NCBI GenBank assembly: GCA_949373145.1
Contig: CASICI010000033.1
Coordinates: 16,602 to 80,601, forward strand
Length of the DNA stretch: 64,000 bases
Direction: 5' to 3'
DNA from: an uncultured Phycisphaerales bacterium
GTDB lineage: Bacteria; Planctomycetota; Phycisphaerae; Phycisphaerales; SM1A02
In this document: positions 25,900 through 36,346 of the stretch, piece after piece
Position numbering within the stretch: the stretch's first letter is position 1
How the letters are laid out: each line of letters begins with the position of its first letter
Notes under the pieces: generated by a model
What the model was told of the DNA's origin: nothing
The model's input: only the letters and a program-made list of their open reading frames with translations
Database searches by the model: none
Translations under genes and position numbers: made by a program

Positions 25900-28689
25900 A
25901 TGCATGCGACCCCAGAAATCAAGATGCTCGATTGGACCCGCACACTTGCCGGGTCAGGTGCGGAGTGTCTCCACGAACATCTGATGTCAGGTGGTGTCGC
26001 CGCCAGGTGCGCGATTCTGGTTCCCGGTCGTCGTGTTCGCCGCCGGTTTCAGAACGAACTCCTGGATCTTGCCATACGCTCCGGACGCTCAGGGGCGCTT
26101 GAAAGTCCACGGATCCTCACCGCTTCAGGTCTGGTCGAGGCTTTTCTGGAGTCGGACTCCACCCTGAGACCGGTTGATGATTCGATCTCGATCCTGTTCT
26201 GGGCGGAGGCCTTCAGAACTCTGGGGCGAGATGCCGGGTTGCTGCTCGGGCGCGGTGGCGCTGATGATTCACTCGCACTGTCACGGGTGGGAACCTTGAG
26301 GCAGGTCTGCGAAGAACTCGACGCCATCGGACGCACTCCCGAGGATGTGCTCGAAGCCGGGATCGATGTCGGTTCCGATGAACGCTGGAGAGCGTTGGGG
26401 CCCTTGCGTCAGCACGCCCACGAGCTTCTACGAGCCAGCGGCCTCGTCGAGGGGACCTTTCAACGTTTTCGGATGATTCAAACCGGGTCCCTTCGTCCCG
26501 ATGCACCCGAACATCTTTTCGTCCTGGGTGTCACCGATCCCGGACCATTGACGCTCGCCCTCCTCGAGCGTCTGTCCGACCGCGTCCGAATTCTCACCCA
26601 AGGCCCCGAAGACGCCTGTGATCAATTCGATGGGTTCGGCCGTCCGCTTCCGCAGGCCTGGTTGAGCCGACCCTCCGTCGTGCCCGGGAATGCCATGTCC
26701 CTGGTCGATCGGCCCATCGACGCCGGAGAGGTTCTTCTGGAGGAGCTGGCACTCGCTTGTGAGAGCGGGTCTCTGCGGACCGACGAGTTCGTCGTCGGAT
26801 TATGTGATGAACGTCAGGCCGGCGTTCTCGAACGGTGTGGTCGTCGTGCCGGTGTCCCACTTCGTGCCGCGGCAGGTTCTTCACTGGCACTGGGAGAGGT
26901 CGCACGTGTCATCGATGGTCTTTCGACCTACTTCAAGTCGCCGGACATCGATCTCTTCTCCGAACTGATTCGACTGCCTTCGCTGGAGCGTGCCCTGTGC
27001 GATGACCACGCTCATGATCCGGTTCGGCGATTGGATTCATGGCGCGAGACACGCGTCGGGGGCACGCTAGCCGACCTTCGAACGCTTCCGATCGACGATG
27101 ATGGTGGAGGCGATGACCTGCTTCGTGCGGTGCTCATCCGACTTGATCGCCTGCTCTCCCCCTTGAAGGAGGCACGGGATGTCCGAGGATGTTCGCTGGC
27201 GGCAGGTGCACTTCTTCGGACGATCTTCGAATCACAGCGCCGACAGGACATGGTGTCCCGTTCGCTCGATGCCGTCGAGTCACTCATCGCCACGTTGAAT
27301 TCATCTGATGGCCTGCCCGTGCTGTCTCCATCCGCCTTGTTCGATCTGTTCTCGAAAACACTCAACGGTCTTCGCTGTCCGGCATCTCCCATCGACCCGG
27401 AGCGAGGCGCGATCGAGATGCTCGGCTGGTTGGATGTCAGAAACGAGTCGGCATCGAACATCGTTCTGGTCGGATTCAACGATTCTGGAGACCTGGGTCC
27501 CGCGCCTTCCGATGGTTGGCTGACCCAGACATTGCGTGGTTCTCTGGGGCTTCCGACGGAGGAGTCTCGCCGGGCACGTGATGCGCATGCCATGCATGCG
27601 CTTGTTGCGCGAACCTCGAATCTTCGCGTGATCGTGACCCGTCACGATCATCGTGGTGATCCCGTGGTGCCGAGTCGTCTTTTCCTCGGTTCGGGTGGTG
27701 AGGAAAGCGCCCGTCGCGTCCTGTCCACCATGTCCGCTCCAGCCCGTTCCTTTCCCGCGCATCGTCTCATCGGATCCTCGTCGCCCACCGACACCCCGGG
27801 CTTCGCCACGCCGGACATGCCCGACCATCCGGTGATCGATCGACTTCGCGTCACCGACTTCGCGTCCTGGATCCGATCACCTCGCAGATTCTGGTTGGAG
27901 CGACTGACCAGGCTGAAAACGATCGAATCGAATCATCTCGAACTCGACGCTCGTGCCTTTGGAACACTCGCCCATGATGTTCTGGAGCGTTTCGGACGCA
28001 GTCCGCTCAAGGACTCGACCGATGAGGTCCGGATCCTCGCGTTGCTGGAGTCCGATCTCGACGAGCTGGTGGCCGCTCGCTTCGGAGCGCCATGTGCCCC
28101 CGCCATCGAGATTCAACGCAGGATGCTGCGTGACAGGTTGCGCCGGTTCGCGTCCGTTCAAGCTCGAGACGCCGCCTCGGGGTGGAACTCCCACTGTGTC
28201 GAGGAGCCTCTGGAGTGTCTGCTGGAGATCCCGGGTCAGGACCCCGTGACCCTTGTGGGTCGGGTCGATCGCATCGACCGTCATCTTGATGGCCGCTGGC
28301 GGGTGCTGGACTACAAGACATCGGAGAAGGCGGTCACGGCTCCTTCGAAATACGCCAAGGGCGTCTGGAATGATCTGCAGCTCCCGCTCTACGACCATCT
28401 CATGCGTCACTCCATGGCCGGGGCGGATGATGTGATCGAACTCGGCTACGTGTCGTTGCCCCGTGATCTTCGGGACGTGGCTTTCAGCGTCGCGACGAAA
28501 TGGGATGCCGACATCATCGAATCCGGTCTCGAACTCGCTCGAACCATCGTTCGTGAAATGCGTTCATCCGACTTCTCCAGACCACCCAAGGGTCGCTCCT
28601 TCGGCCGTGAAGTTGACGGGATCGACCGGATTCTTCGTTCTTCCGTTCTCATCACCGGCACTGATGACGAGGAGGATTCCGAGTCATGA
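25900..28689 (+). CDS. addB: AddB-like nuclease subunit of AddAB recombination complex
   Basis: Partner of AddA in processing double-strand breaks for RecA loading. The 929 residues begin with a RecC/AddB-like inactivated helicase fold (VPGRRVRRRFQNELL, a non-functional P-loop neighbourhood) and end with a PD-(D/E)XK nuclease (about 640-910): GRVDRID, D804-Y-K806 and the LQLPLYDHL helix. The iron-sulfur cysteines known in Bacillus AddB are not evident. The last four bases overlap addA, so the two are coupled. The region upstream lacks a clear ribosome site; a later in-frame ATG (25924) is possible. Confidence 0.85.
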   Translation: MHATPEIKMLDWTRTLAGSGAECLHEHLMSGGVAARCAILVPGRRVRRRFQNELLDLAIRSGRSGALESPRILTASGLVEAFLESDSTLRPVDDSISILFWAEAFRTLGRDAGLLLGRGGADDSLALSRVGTLRQVCEELDAIGRTPEDVLEAGIDVGSDERWRALGPLRQHAHELLRASGLVEGTFQRFRMIQTGSLRPDAPEHLFVLGVTDPGPLTLALLERLSDRVRILTQGPEDACDQFDGFGRPLPQAWLSRPSVVPGNAMSLVDRPIDAGEVLLEELALACESGSLRTDEFVVGLCDERQAGVLERCGRRAGVPLRAAAGSSLALGEVARVIDGLSTYFKSPDIDLFSELIRLPSLERALCDDHAHDPVRRLDSWRETRVGGTLADLRTLPIDDDGGGDDLLRAVLIRLDRLLSPLKEARDVRGCSLAAGALLRTIFESQRRQDMVSRSLDAVESLIATLNSSDGLPVLSPSALFDLFSKTLNGLRCPASPIDPERGAIEMLGWLDVRNESASNIVLVGFNDSGDLGPAPSDGWLTQTLRGSLGLPTEESRRARDAHAMHALVARTSNLRVIVTRHDHRGDPVVPSRLFLGSGGEESARRVLSTMSAPARSFPAHRLIGSSSPTDTPGFATPDMPDHPVIDRLRVTDFASWIRSPRRFWLERLTRLKTIESNHLELDARAFGTLAHDVLERFGRSPLKDSTDEVRILALLESDLDELVAARFGAPCAPAIEIQRRMLRDRLRRFASVQARDAASGWNSHCVEEPLECLLEIPGQDPVTLVGRVDRIDRHLDGRWRVLDYKTSEKAVTAPSKYAKGVWNDLQLPLYDHLMRHSMAGADDVIELGYVSLPRDLRDVAFSVATKWDADIIESGLELARTIVREMRSSDFSRPPKGRSFGREVDGIDRILRSSVLITGTDDEEDSES

Positions 28690-31600
28690 CTGTGAATCCT
28701 CATCGCCGCGTGCTCGCTTCCGCAGGAACGGGAAAGACGCATCGTCTCACCTCCCGCTTTCTTCAGTTGATGATCGAAGGCAGCGAGGCACGCACCATTC
28801 TCGCGACGACGTTCACGCGAGCCGCTGCCGCCGAGATCCGTGACCGAATTCTGACCCGAGTCGCCGAGGCGGCGCTCGACCCCTCCGAACTCGAGAGTCT
28901 CGGCAAGCAGATCGGTCATCCCGGATTGAACTCCAAGCAGATCGCCTTTCTGCTGGATGGTCTGCTGCGCGATCTCGGCTCCCTGCAGATTTCAACGATC
29001 GACAGTTTCATCGGTCGGATCACCTCCGCTTTTTCCGCGGAACTGGGGCTCACCTCCGATGCGGAAGTCCTCTATGACGATTCCCAGCGGGGTCTGCAGG
29101 ATCGAACGCTGCGACGCGCCTTCGAGTCACTGGAGTCCGCGACCGCGATGGATGCCTTTGCGACTGCGCTCGATGGTCTGAGCAAGGGCTCCCCGCGTCG
29201 GTCACTGACCGATTCGATTCGTTCGATCATCAAGGACGGCATGTCCATCTACAACCAATCGGGCGGTGCGATCGCTCCCTGGGATGGACTGCCTGATGAC
29301 GGTTTGAAGTTCATCGATCCCCGCGTCTTCATTCCGCGACTGCAGGAGGCCGCGGATGGTCGTGCGACGGGGTCCAAGGGAAAAAGGATGAGCGTCGCCA
29401 AGAACCTCGATGCGATCCGCCAGCTGCTGGAATCGCTCGGCGATGACGATGACTGTTTCGCGCTTCTGGCAGGTCCGCTTTCCAAGGGTGTCGCCCTCAA
29501 AGTCCGTCTTGGTCAACCCAAATACATTGAAAAGGCACCGATCGACGAGCTGACGTTCGAAGTGATGTCGGACCTCCTGGCGTATTTCGATCGCGTGGTG
29601 AGGCGTGAATATGCCCGTCGCACGCTCTCGACCTTCAAGCTTCTCGATCGGTACCACGTCTCTCGTGAGGAGATACGCCGTGAACTCGATGTCGCCACGT
29701 TCGACGATCTCGTGCGCGTGCTCGCCTATGCCGACTCCGAAACGCTTCGGCATGACATCTGGTTCCGTCTCGACGGACGCATCTCGCATCTGCTCCTCGA
29801 TGAGTTCCAGGACACCTCCCTGATGCAGTGGAAGGTGCTTCGCCCGCTTGCGGAGGAGATCGTGTCCGATTCCAGCGGTGAGCGGACCTTCTTCTGCGTG
29901 GGTGACGTCAAGCAATCGATCTACGGATGGCGGGGGGGCTTGCCCGGCATCCTCGAGCATCTCGATCGGATGTTGCTCGAAGATGGTGGGCTGACCGAAC
30001 TCGGTGAAGAGCGTCTCGATCGCAGCTACCGAACGGGGCCGTGCATTCTGGACGTGGTGAACCGGGTGTTCGGCGAGATGACGTCCTTCGAGTGTGTGAA
30101 CGACGCGCCTGAACTCAAGTCGGCTGCCGTTCGTTTCGGACGACTCTGGGACGAACATCGCAGTGAACGCAAGGATCTGCCCGGGTGTTTCGAACTCGTC
30201 GCGACCGTGACCGATGAGGATGAGACACGTTGTTCCCTCGAGACAAGGCAGGATGCGGCGCTTCGTGCGTCACAGCTTGCGGCGGATCTGCACCGGGCTC
30301 ATCCGGGGCTTTCGATCGGGGTCCTGACGCCTCGAAATCAGATCGCCGGACTCGTGGTGGAGCATCTTCGTGACATGGGAATCGACGCCACGGGGGAGGG
30401 TGGTGGTTCATTTCTCGATTGCGGAGCCTCGATCGTGTTTCTTGAGACGCTTCGTCTTGCCGAACATCCCGGTGACTCCGCCGCCGCCTTCAACATCGAT
30501 CGTTCACCTCTTGGTGCAGTGCTCGAGTGTTCACTGGATGATGAGTCGACTTCCGAACTTTCCCGACGATTGCGCCGTCTCTTCACCAGAGAGGGTGTCT
30601 CTCAAACCATGGAACGGTGGGTCACCTCGCTCGAGGGTCTGCTCGACCGACGTGAAGTGGCACGAATCGAACGTCTGTTGCTGGAGGTCCAGCGGATTGA
30701 ATCGGGTGGCGAACGTTCATGGTCTCTGATGCTCACGGAGCTTGAGCGTCTGGGTCTCGACGAACCCGGTGCCGATGTGGTTCGCGTTCTGACGATTCAC
30801 AAGAGCAAGGGACTTGCGTTCGACCTCGTGGTGCTTGCCGGTCTCGACGACAAGATGGTCTCAGGCGCTCCGGTTCTGGTCACCGATCAGCCGGTCCCGC
30901 CGGGAGAGATCGTCAAGGTCAGCAGTTGGGTGAAAAAAGGAATCGTCCCGCCGGAGCTGCAGCCATTGCAGGATGTCTGGAAGGCTGATGTGGCCTTTGA
31001 ACGTCTGTGTCAGCTGTACGTCGCGATGACCCGCGCTCGTCTCGGGCTGTTCGCGGTGGTCGCGCCCTCGACTGAGTCCGGCTCGAAGAGCGGCTCCATG
31101 AGTGAGATGTTGCGAGAATCCTTGATCGACCCCGCAGCCGCAGGTGATCCAGCACGTCCGGAACTTCTCGCATCGGCCGGTTCTCGTGGTGATCTTCCGA
31201 AAAGGGAGGCCGTGGCACCTGAGCTGACCGGTCCCGGTTCTCTTTCGTTCGATTTCACGCCAGGTGAGGCCAACGCCGTCGCGGCAACACCATCGTCGGC
31301 GGCACATGTGTCAGATCCAAGGTGCGAACCGGTCGCTGAGGACCCGCTTGCCGGGCGTGCCTACGGAATCGCCATGCATGCTTTGTTCGAGTCGGTCGGT
31401 TTTCTCGAAGATGCGCCCCTTGATGAGGAACGACTCGGGGCCACCCTCTCAAGATCCTGTCCCGGTCGCTCCGAAGTCTGGCGTCAGACCGTGCTCAATG
31501 CGTTCCACGGCATTCTTGAGAATGACCGGATCCGGTCGCTCCTGTCTCGCCACCCGGCTCTTCTGGCCTCCGGAGCAGACCTCGAGATCGAAGCCGAACG

Positions 31601-31886
31601 CGAGCTTTCCTGGCTCAGGCGGACTGCAGAAGGCCGAATGCAGGAGGGGATTCTGGACAGACTGGTCGTGACTCGTCGGCAAGGAGTCGCCCAGGAGGCC
31701 TTGGTCATCGATTGGAAGACCGATCGCGTGACCTCAGGAGATGAAATCATGCATGCGGAGTCCTACCGGCCCCAGCTCGAGGCTTATCGAGAGGCGGCCT
31801 GTCAGTTGACCGGGCTCGAGATCGATCAGGTGGCTGCGGTGGTCGTCTTCGTCAGAAATGGCATCATTGTCCCTCTTGAGACTTGA
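28686..31886 (+). CDS. addA: AddA-like helicase-nuclease (UvrD superfamily)
   Basis: ATP-driven DNA helicase and nuclease subunit of 1066 residues. Walker A is ASAGTGKT (K17), motif II is LLLDEFQDT, motif III GDVKQSIYGWRGG, motif V VLTIHKSKGLAFD and motif VI YVAMTRAR. The C-terminal nuclease domain has D1009-W-K1011 (VIDWKTDR) followed by YRPQLEAYREAA, as in AddA and RecB. Upstream gene addB overlaps by four bases. AddAB takes the place of RecBCD in this organism; no recD is visible. Confidence 0.92.
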   Translation: MTVNPHRRVLASAGTGKTHRLTSRFLQLMIEGSEARTILATTFTRAAAAEIRDRILTRVAEAALDPSELESLGKQIGHPGLNSKQIAFLLDGLLRDLGSLQISTIDSFIGRITSAFSAELGLTSDAEVLYDDSQRGLQDRTLRRAFESLESATAMDAFATALDGLSKGSPRRSLTDSIRSIIKDGMSIYNQSGGAIAPWDGLPDDGLKFIDPRVFIPRLQEAADGRATGSKGKRMSVAKNLDAIRQLLESLGDDDDCFALLAGPLSKGVALKVRLGQPKYIEKAPIDELTFEVMSDLLAYFDRVVRREYARRTLSTFKLLDRYHVSREEIRRELDVATFDDLVRVLAYADSETLRHDIWFRLDGRISHLLLDEFQDTSLMQWKVLRPLAEEIVSDSSGERTFFCVGDVKQSIYGWRGGLPGILEHLDRMLLEDGGLTELGEERLDRSYRTGPCILDVVNRVFGEMTSFECVNDAPELKSAAVRFGRLWDEHRSERKDLPGCFELVATVTDEDETRCSLETRQDAALRASQLAADLHRAHPGLSIGVLTPRNQIAGLVVEHLRDMGIDATGEGGGSFLDCGASIVFLETLRLAEHPGDSAAAFNIDRSPLGAVLECSLDDESTSELSRRLRRLFTREGVSQTMERWVTSLEGLLDRREVARIERLLLEVQRIESGGERSWSLMLTELERLGLDEPGADVVRVLTIHKSKGLAFDLVVLAGLDDKMVSGAPVLVTDQPVPPGEIVKVSSWVKKGIVPPELQPLQDVWKADVAFERLCQLYVAMTRARLGLFAVVAPSTESGSKSGSMSEMLRESLIDPAAAGDPARPELLASAGSRGDLPKREAVAPELTGPGSLSFDFTPGEANAVAATPSSAAHVSDPRCEPVAEDPLAGRAYGIAMHALFESVGFLEDAPLDEERLGATLSRSCPGRSEVWRQTVLNAFHGILENDRIRSLLSRHPALLASGADLEIEAERELSWLRRTAEGRMQEGILDRLVVTRRQGVAQEALVIDWKTDRVTSGDEIMHAESYRPQLEAYREAACQLTGLEIDQVAAVVVFVRNGIIVPLET

Positions 31887-31971
31887 GTTTCCATCGGCCC
31901 TTGCTGCCTGCTAGGATTGATCCTCGAATCACCCACCTCTGACCTCATTTCTGCGGATCCGGATTACCTTC

Positions 31972-32895
31972 ATGGCCACCCTGACGATCAACGGCAACAA
32001 AGTGGATTTCGAACCGGGCACCACGGTTCTTCAACTTGCCATCGACACCGGGCTCGAGATTCCTCATTACTGCTACCACCAGTCGATGAGTGCACCGGCG
32101 AACTGCCGAATCTGTCTTGCCGAGATCTGGCAGCCAAACCCACGCAAAGACGGCAAGCTGGAGTCTCTTGGAAAACTGGTTCCGACCTGTTCCACTCCTG
32201 CCGCCGATGGAATGATCGTCTACACCGATTCACCGAAGGCCATTGCCAATCAGAAGTCGGTGATGGAGCTTCTTCTCATCAACCACCCGGTTGACTGCCC
32301 CGTCTGCGACCAGGCCGGTGAATGCCACCTGCAGGACTACTCCTACCAGTACGGCCGTGGGCAGAGTCGCTTTCAGGAAGACAAGAACAAACAGCCCAAG
32401 AAGGACCTCGGACCCAACGTCCTGCTCTACTCCGATCGTTGCATCATGTGCACGCGTTGCGTCCGGTTCACCCGCGAGGTGACGGGAACCGCTGAACTGA
32501 TGGTCGAAGGTCGTGGATCTCACAACCAGATCGATGTTTTTCCGGGTCTTGCGCTCGACAACGAACTGTCCGCGAACGTCATCGATCTGTGCCCGGTGGG
32601 TGCGCTTCTCGACAAGGACTTCCTGTTCCAGCAGCGTGTCTGGTTCCTCAAGAAGACCCCCTCGATCGATGGAATCACCGCCAGCGGCGACAACATCTTC
32701 GTCGAACACAACGAAGGCACCATCTACCGAGTGAAGCCCCGTCGCAACGACGAGATCAACCAGTGGTGGATCACCGATGAACTCCGCTACGGTTGGAAGT
32801 TCGTGCACTCCGAGGATCGATACGTCATGCCTTCGGTGCTCGGCGAGGAATCCTTCGAAGTCAGTCAGGCTCGCGAGCCTGGACCATCGGCATGA
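31972..32895 (+). CDS. nuoG: NADH-quinone oxidoreductase subunit G, N-terminal part
   Basis: Carries the electron-wire clusters of complex I. Residues 1-80 form a [2Fe-2S] ferredoxin domain with C34, C45, C48 and C73; residues 105-118 give the H-x3-C-x2-C-x5-C cluster site (H105, C109, C112, C118); C157, C160, C163 and C207 hold a [4Fe-4S] cluster. The chain then enters the molybdopterin-like domain and stops at residue 307. The reading frame after 32895 is continued by the next entry in another frame, with ATGA overlap; a natural split or an indel around 32870 are both possible. Confidence 0.9.
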   Translation: MATLTINGNKVDFEPGTTVLQLAIDTGLEIPHYCYHQSMSAPANCRICLAEIWQPNPRKDGKLESLGKLVPTCSTPAADGMIVYTDSPKAIANQKSVMELLLINHPVDCPVCDQAGECHLQDYSYQYGRGQSRFQEDKNKQPKKDLGPNVLLYSDRCIMCTRCVRFTREVTGTAELMVEGRGSHNQIDVFPGLALDNELSANVIDLCPVGALLDKDFLFQQRVWFLKKTPSIDGITASGDNIFVEHNEGTIYRVKPRRNDEINQWWITDELRYGWKFVHSEDRYVMPSVLGEESFEVSQAREPGPSA

Positions 32896-33622
32896 CGGAG
32901 ACCAATCGTCTTGCCACGGCAGCGGTCGAATCAGGCGATCGATTCGCCGTCCTCATCAGTCCGATGCTCTCGTCCGAAGATGCCTTTCACCTCGCGCGGT
33001 GGGCTCGAACCATCGATCCCGACACAGTCTTCGGAGTCGGTCCGGTCCCCGTCCACGGTGAAGCCAAGACCTTCCCTGGTGGATACACGATCTGCAATGA
33101 GAAGGCCCCGAACGCCCGCGGCGTCCGTCGAGTGTTGACGGCTCTCTGTGGAACGGCACCTCTGGAGTTCGACGAATTCACGTCGGCCATCGAAGGATCC
33201 GTCGGATGTGTTCTGACTACGGGAAACTATCCCAGCAGCTGGGTCTCCGAGCGATTCGCAGATGCCGTCGGGCACACACCCCTGGTGATGATCGACACCA
33301 TGCCCAATCAGCTTTCCGAACGAGCTTCGGTGATCCTCCCTTCGGCGACCTGGCTGGAGAAGAGTGGCACCTTTGAAAACGTCTCGGGCGGCTTCAAAGC
33401 TTCAATCGAGCGATCACGCCCATGGATTTCTGCAAGAACGAATCCCAGATCGCACTCGAGCTTCTCGCGCTTCGTGAAGGTGTCAGCCCCGTCACCTTTG
33501 ACCCGGCAGGGACACGAGTGGAAATGGCCTCAATCGCCGGCCTTGGTGGCTTCGCTGACGCGGAACAGCCCTCCGAGGCGTCCGCTTTGGCCGAGAGTGA
33601 CCTCGAATTGATCGATTTCTGA
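32892..33622 (+). pseudogene. nuoG: NuoG C-terminal part, interrupted by a frameshift
   Basis: Continues the molybdopterin-like domain of NuoG (FAVLISPMLSSEDAFHLARW, GEAKTFPGGYTI, EKAPNARGVRRV, VILPSATWLEKSGTFEN). The frame entered at 32892 runs to 33611 but after about 33385 the reading is nonsense, while the next frame continues sensibly (GRLQSFNRAITP, NESQIALELL) to a stop at 33622. The change fits one G missing in GGG at 33386-33388. The preceding reading 'AWTIGMTETNR' just upstream of the ATG is protein-like, so the split from the N-terminal part may itself be an indel and nuoG one gene. Confidence 0.7.
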
Positions 33623-33777
33623 CCTTCTGACGGCTTTGCGCTGTTCTGGTTCCGATGCTGTTTGTGTCGAGGCCCCGTCGTGGCTACGATGGTTCGTTCG
33701 CTTCGGAGAACCGCCGTGCAGCCAGGACTCCTGCCGGCAAAGGTCGATCGAAGTGGGTTGTTCATGGAGTCCAAGAG

Positions 33778-34743
33778 ATGATGATTCGGAGTTCATCGAT
33801 GACGAATGCTGAAGGTCTGGATACGGTAATTGGTGCAACGGTCGGTGTCAGAGATGGCGACCCCAAAGCTGCTGCTGCAAGCCTCGAGAAAGCTCGACAG
33901 CTTGAAGCTGACAAGGATCGTGTGGGTGCGATCGCGGCCTACCGCGAAGCCACCGAGCTTGGAAACGATCCCGAGGCGCTTTTTCGACTCGCCTGGCTGC
34001 TTGATCAGCACGGTGAAGAGGATGAAGCGATCGCCTGCTACGAACGCATCATGAATTCGACCTCCGGTCTCCCTCCGATCAATGCGATGATCAATCTTTC
34101 GGTGGTCTACGAAGATCGCGGCGACATCGCGTCCGCCGAGCGATGCCTTCGCAAGGTGCTCGAAAGCGCTCCGAACAATCCTCGTGCGCGTCTGTTCATG
34201 AAAGACATTCTCGCCTCCAAGGACATGTACTACGACGAAGAGCAGGATCGCAACATCGCCAAGCGAAGCGCGCTTCTTGACACTCCAGTCACCGATTTCG
34301 AGTTGAGCGTCCGTGCGAGAAACTGTCTCAAGAAGATGAAGATCCGAACTCTGGGAGATCTTCTCAAGATCACCGAAGCGGAGCTCCTCTCCTACAAGAA
34401 CTTCGGAGAGACCTCGCTCGTCGAGATCAAGGCCATGCTTTCTCAGAAGGGACTCCGACTCGGTCAGGGTCTCGAGGGTCAGTACAGCCAGGTTCGCAAG
34501 GAGATCTACGAAGAGCTTCGCGGCAAGGCGCCCGATCACATTCTCAACAAGCCTGTTTCCGCTCTGGAGCTTTCCGTCCGTGCCCGAAAGGCACTTCAGC
34601 AGCTCGGCGCTCAGTCGATCGGTGATCTTGCCTCACGCACGGAAGCCGAACTGATGGGTGTGAAGAACTTCGGTCAGACCAGTCTCGTCGAGATCCGCGA
34701 AAAGCTCGGGCATTTCAACCTCGATCTTCGAATGCTGGATTGA
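33778..34743 (+). CDS. TPR protein with two RNA polymerase alpha-CTD-like domains
   Basis: A 321-residue protein; the ATG at 33778 has GGAG eight bases upstream. Residues ~20-160 are TPR-like (IAAYREATELGNDPEALFRLAWLLDQHGEEDEAIACYERI). Then come two tandem copies of the alpha-CTD helix-hairpin-helix module: first about 180-240 (DTPVTDFELSVRARNCLKK, LLSYKNFGETSLVEIKAML), second about 261-321 (NKPVSALELSVRARKALQQ, LMGVKNFGQTSLVEIREKL). The alpha-CTD normally binds UP-element DNA and activators at the end of RpoA. Here it is separate from polymerase, so the protein could bind DNA or activators while scaffolding other proteins through its TPR. Planctomycetes carry such proteins; the function is unproven. 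Confidence 0.85.
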   Translation: MMIRSSSMTNAEGLDTVIGATVGVRDGDPKAAAASLEKARQLEADKDRVGAIAAYREATELGNDPEALFRLAWLLDQHGEEDEAIACYERIMNSTSGLPPINAMINLSVVYEDRGDIASAERCLRKVLESAPNNPRARLFMKDILASKDMYYDEEQDRNIAKRSALLDTPVTDFELSVRARNCLKKMKIRTLGDLLKITEAELLSYKNFGETSLVEIKAMLSQKGLRLGQGLEGQYSQVRKEIYEELRGKAPDHILNKPVSALELSVRARKALQQLGAQSIGDLASRTEAELMGVKNFGQTSLVEIREKLGHFNLDLRMLD

Positions 34744-34777
34744 TCGTTCTCTTTTCAAGCCGACCGGATAAAATCAA

Positions 34778-34812
34778 GACGGCCGACCAGATCATGGTCG
34801 GTCGTCTTTTTT
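34778..34812 (+). terminator. Rho-independent terminator after the alpha-CTD gene
   Basis: GACGGCCGACCA (34778-34789) pairs with TGGTCGGTCGTC (34795-34806) with a single G-T wobble, four-to-five-base loop, then TTTTTT. It follows the gene stop by 35 bases. Confidence 0.88.
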
Positions 34813-34888
34813 CGGCAACTGGAGTCGAGAGCGTTCAGTCTTCTTTCGGTCCGAGACCCATGCCATTTTTCGGAGTGTCACCAAGCTG

Positions 34889-36333
34889 ATGGACGCACGG
34901 TCAACTGTTCTTGGCGAATACCGGTTCATTGATTCGACCTTGGTGATGCTGTGCTTGGTTTTTCTGGCGATCTGTCCATCGAATGCGTCTGCACATGAAA
35001 TCCCGGCGCAGACGCAGACCCTCTCAACGTCCTTTCAGGTGAATTCCGAATCCTATGGTGATGTCGAGAACAGACCTGTTGCGCCAACGTCAGAACCACA
35101 AGTCCGGATTCGTCTTCGCTCGAAGGATCTGGAGTCACCAGTCACGTTCGGTGAAACCGGTCAGCAACTTCTCTGCTTTCATGAAGCTGATTCCAGAATC
35201 TACCTTCGGCCCGCGCCTCTCGAGATCACTCATGTGAACGGTGCTTGGCGGTTGGCCGATGGTGACTCGAGAACCACGCAGCTTTCCGGCAGTGGGATCC
35301 TCTCCATCCGAACACTTGCGGGAACCGACTCGGGCATTCTTTTCGAGGAACGACGTCTCCCCGGCTTCGTTGATCTGGTGCCCCTGGCACCTTCAGGTGA
35401 TTCTGTGAGGCCCGCGCGCCTCGATGTGATCGTCTTCGTGTCGCTTGAGTCCTATCTTCCGGGCGTTCTGGATATGGAACTCTACGGACATTGGCCCTTC
35501 GAAACCTTCCAAGCTCAGGCAATCGCGGCACGGAGTTACGCCCTTGCCGAAGCGGCATTCTGGGCCAAGCGCCGTCATTTCGATCTGATCGCAGGTCCCG
35601 AAAGTCAGGGTTGGTCAGGCGGTGGTGGTTCCGACAAGGCTCGTCAAGCCGTTCAGGGGACAGCCGGAATCGTCCTTGTTCATGATGGACGAGTGATTCC
35701 TGCGTATTATTCCGCCGCCTGTGGTGGACTGCCCGCTTCCGCCGATGATGCCATCTCATCACGGGAAAGTCACCGAATCAGCCCGCTGGTGCCCCTGGCC
35801 TCTCGTCCTTCGGGATGTTGTGAAGCATCATCCGTTCATGCATGGCAGGCTGAATTCAAGCGCGTTGATCTGGATCGTGCCTTGCGTACCTGGCACACAG
35901 AGAGAACTGTCGATTCCGAATCTCGCTCGAACCTTTCTGGTTCCTTCGATGCAATGACCGTACTTGAGCGCAGTCCGACCGGACGACCTCTGGTGTACGG
36001 CCTGACCACCTCCCGAGGAGAGACTCTGCGCATCGGCTCCGAACCTTTTCGCCGTCTGCTTTCAAAGCTGCCTCGGATTGAAAAGGAGACCACGAGTCCG
36101 TTGAGATCATCCGTGTTCAATGGTGAGTTTCGCGGGCGTCGTTTCATCATCAAGGGGCTTGGCTGGGGGCATGGCTGTGGCCTCTGTCAGTATGGAGCCA
36201 ATGCATGGGAAAAGAGGGTGCCACCTGGCGCACGATTCTCGAGCGGTACTACCCAGGCAGTGAGATTCAAGCCGCCTGGAGAGTCGAGGGTGAGTCTCGG
36301 CCACTGTCCGAGCTCCCAACGATCGTGGAATGA
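34889..36333 (+). pseudogene. SpoIID/LytB-domain secreted protein, frameshifted near the end
   Basis: Secreted protein with signal peptide (residues about 17-36, ending ASA) and a SpoIID/LytB domain, the peptidoglycan-processing or binding fold: LESYLPGVLDMELYGHWPFETFQAQAIAARSYAL, SAACGG, and GWGHGCGLCQYGAN. The open frame runs to 36400, but after GAN the reading is nonsense; in the next frame 'MGKEGATWRTILERYYPGSEI' continues to a stop at 36333. One base is missing around 36203-36205. The restored ending RxILERYYPGSEI is the standard SpoIID end. A terminator begins 14 bases later, which supports the corrected stop. Confidence 0.8.
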
Positions 36334-36346
36334 ACCCTCAAAAATG

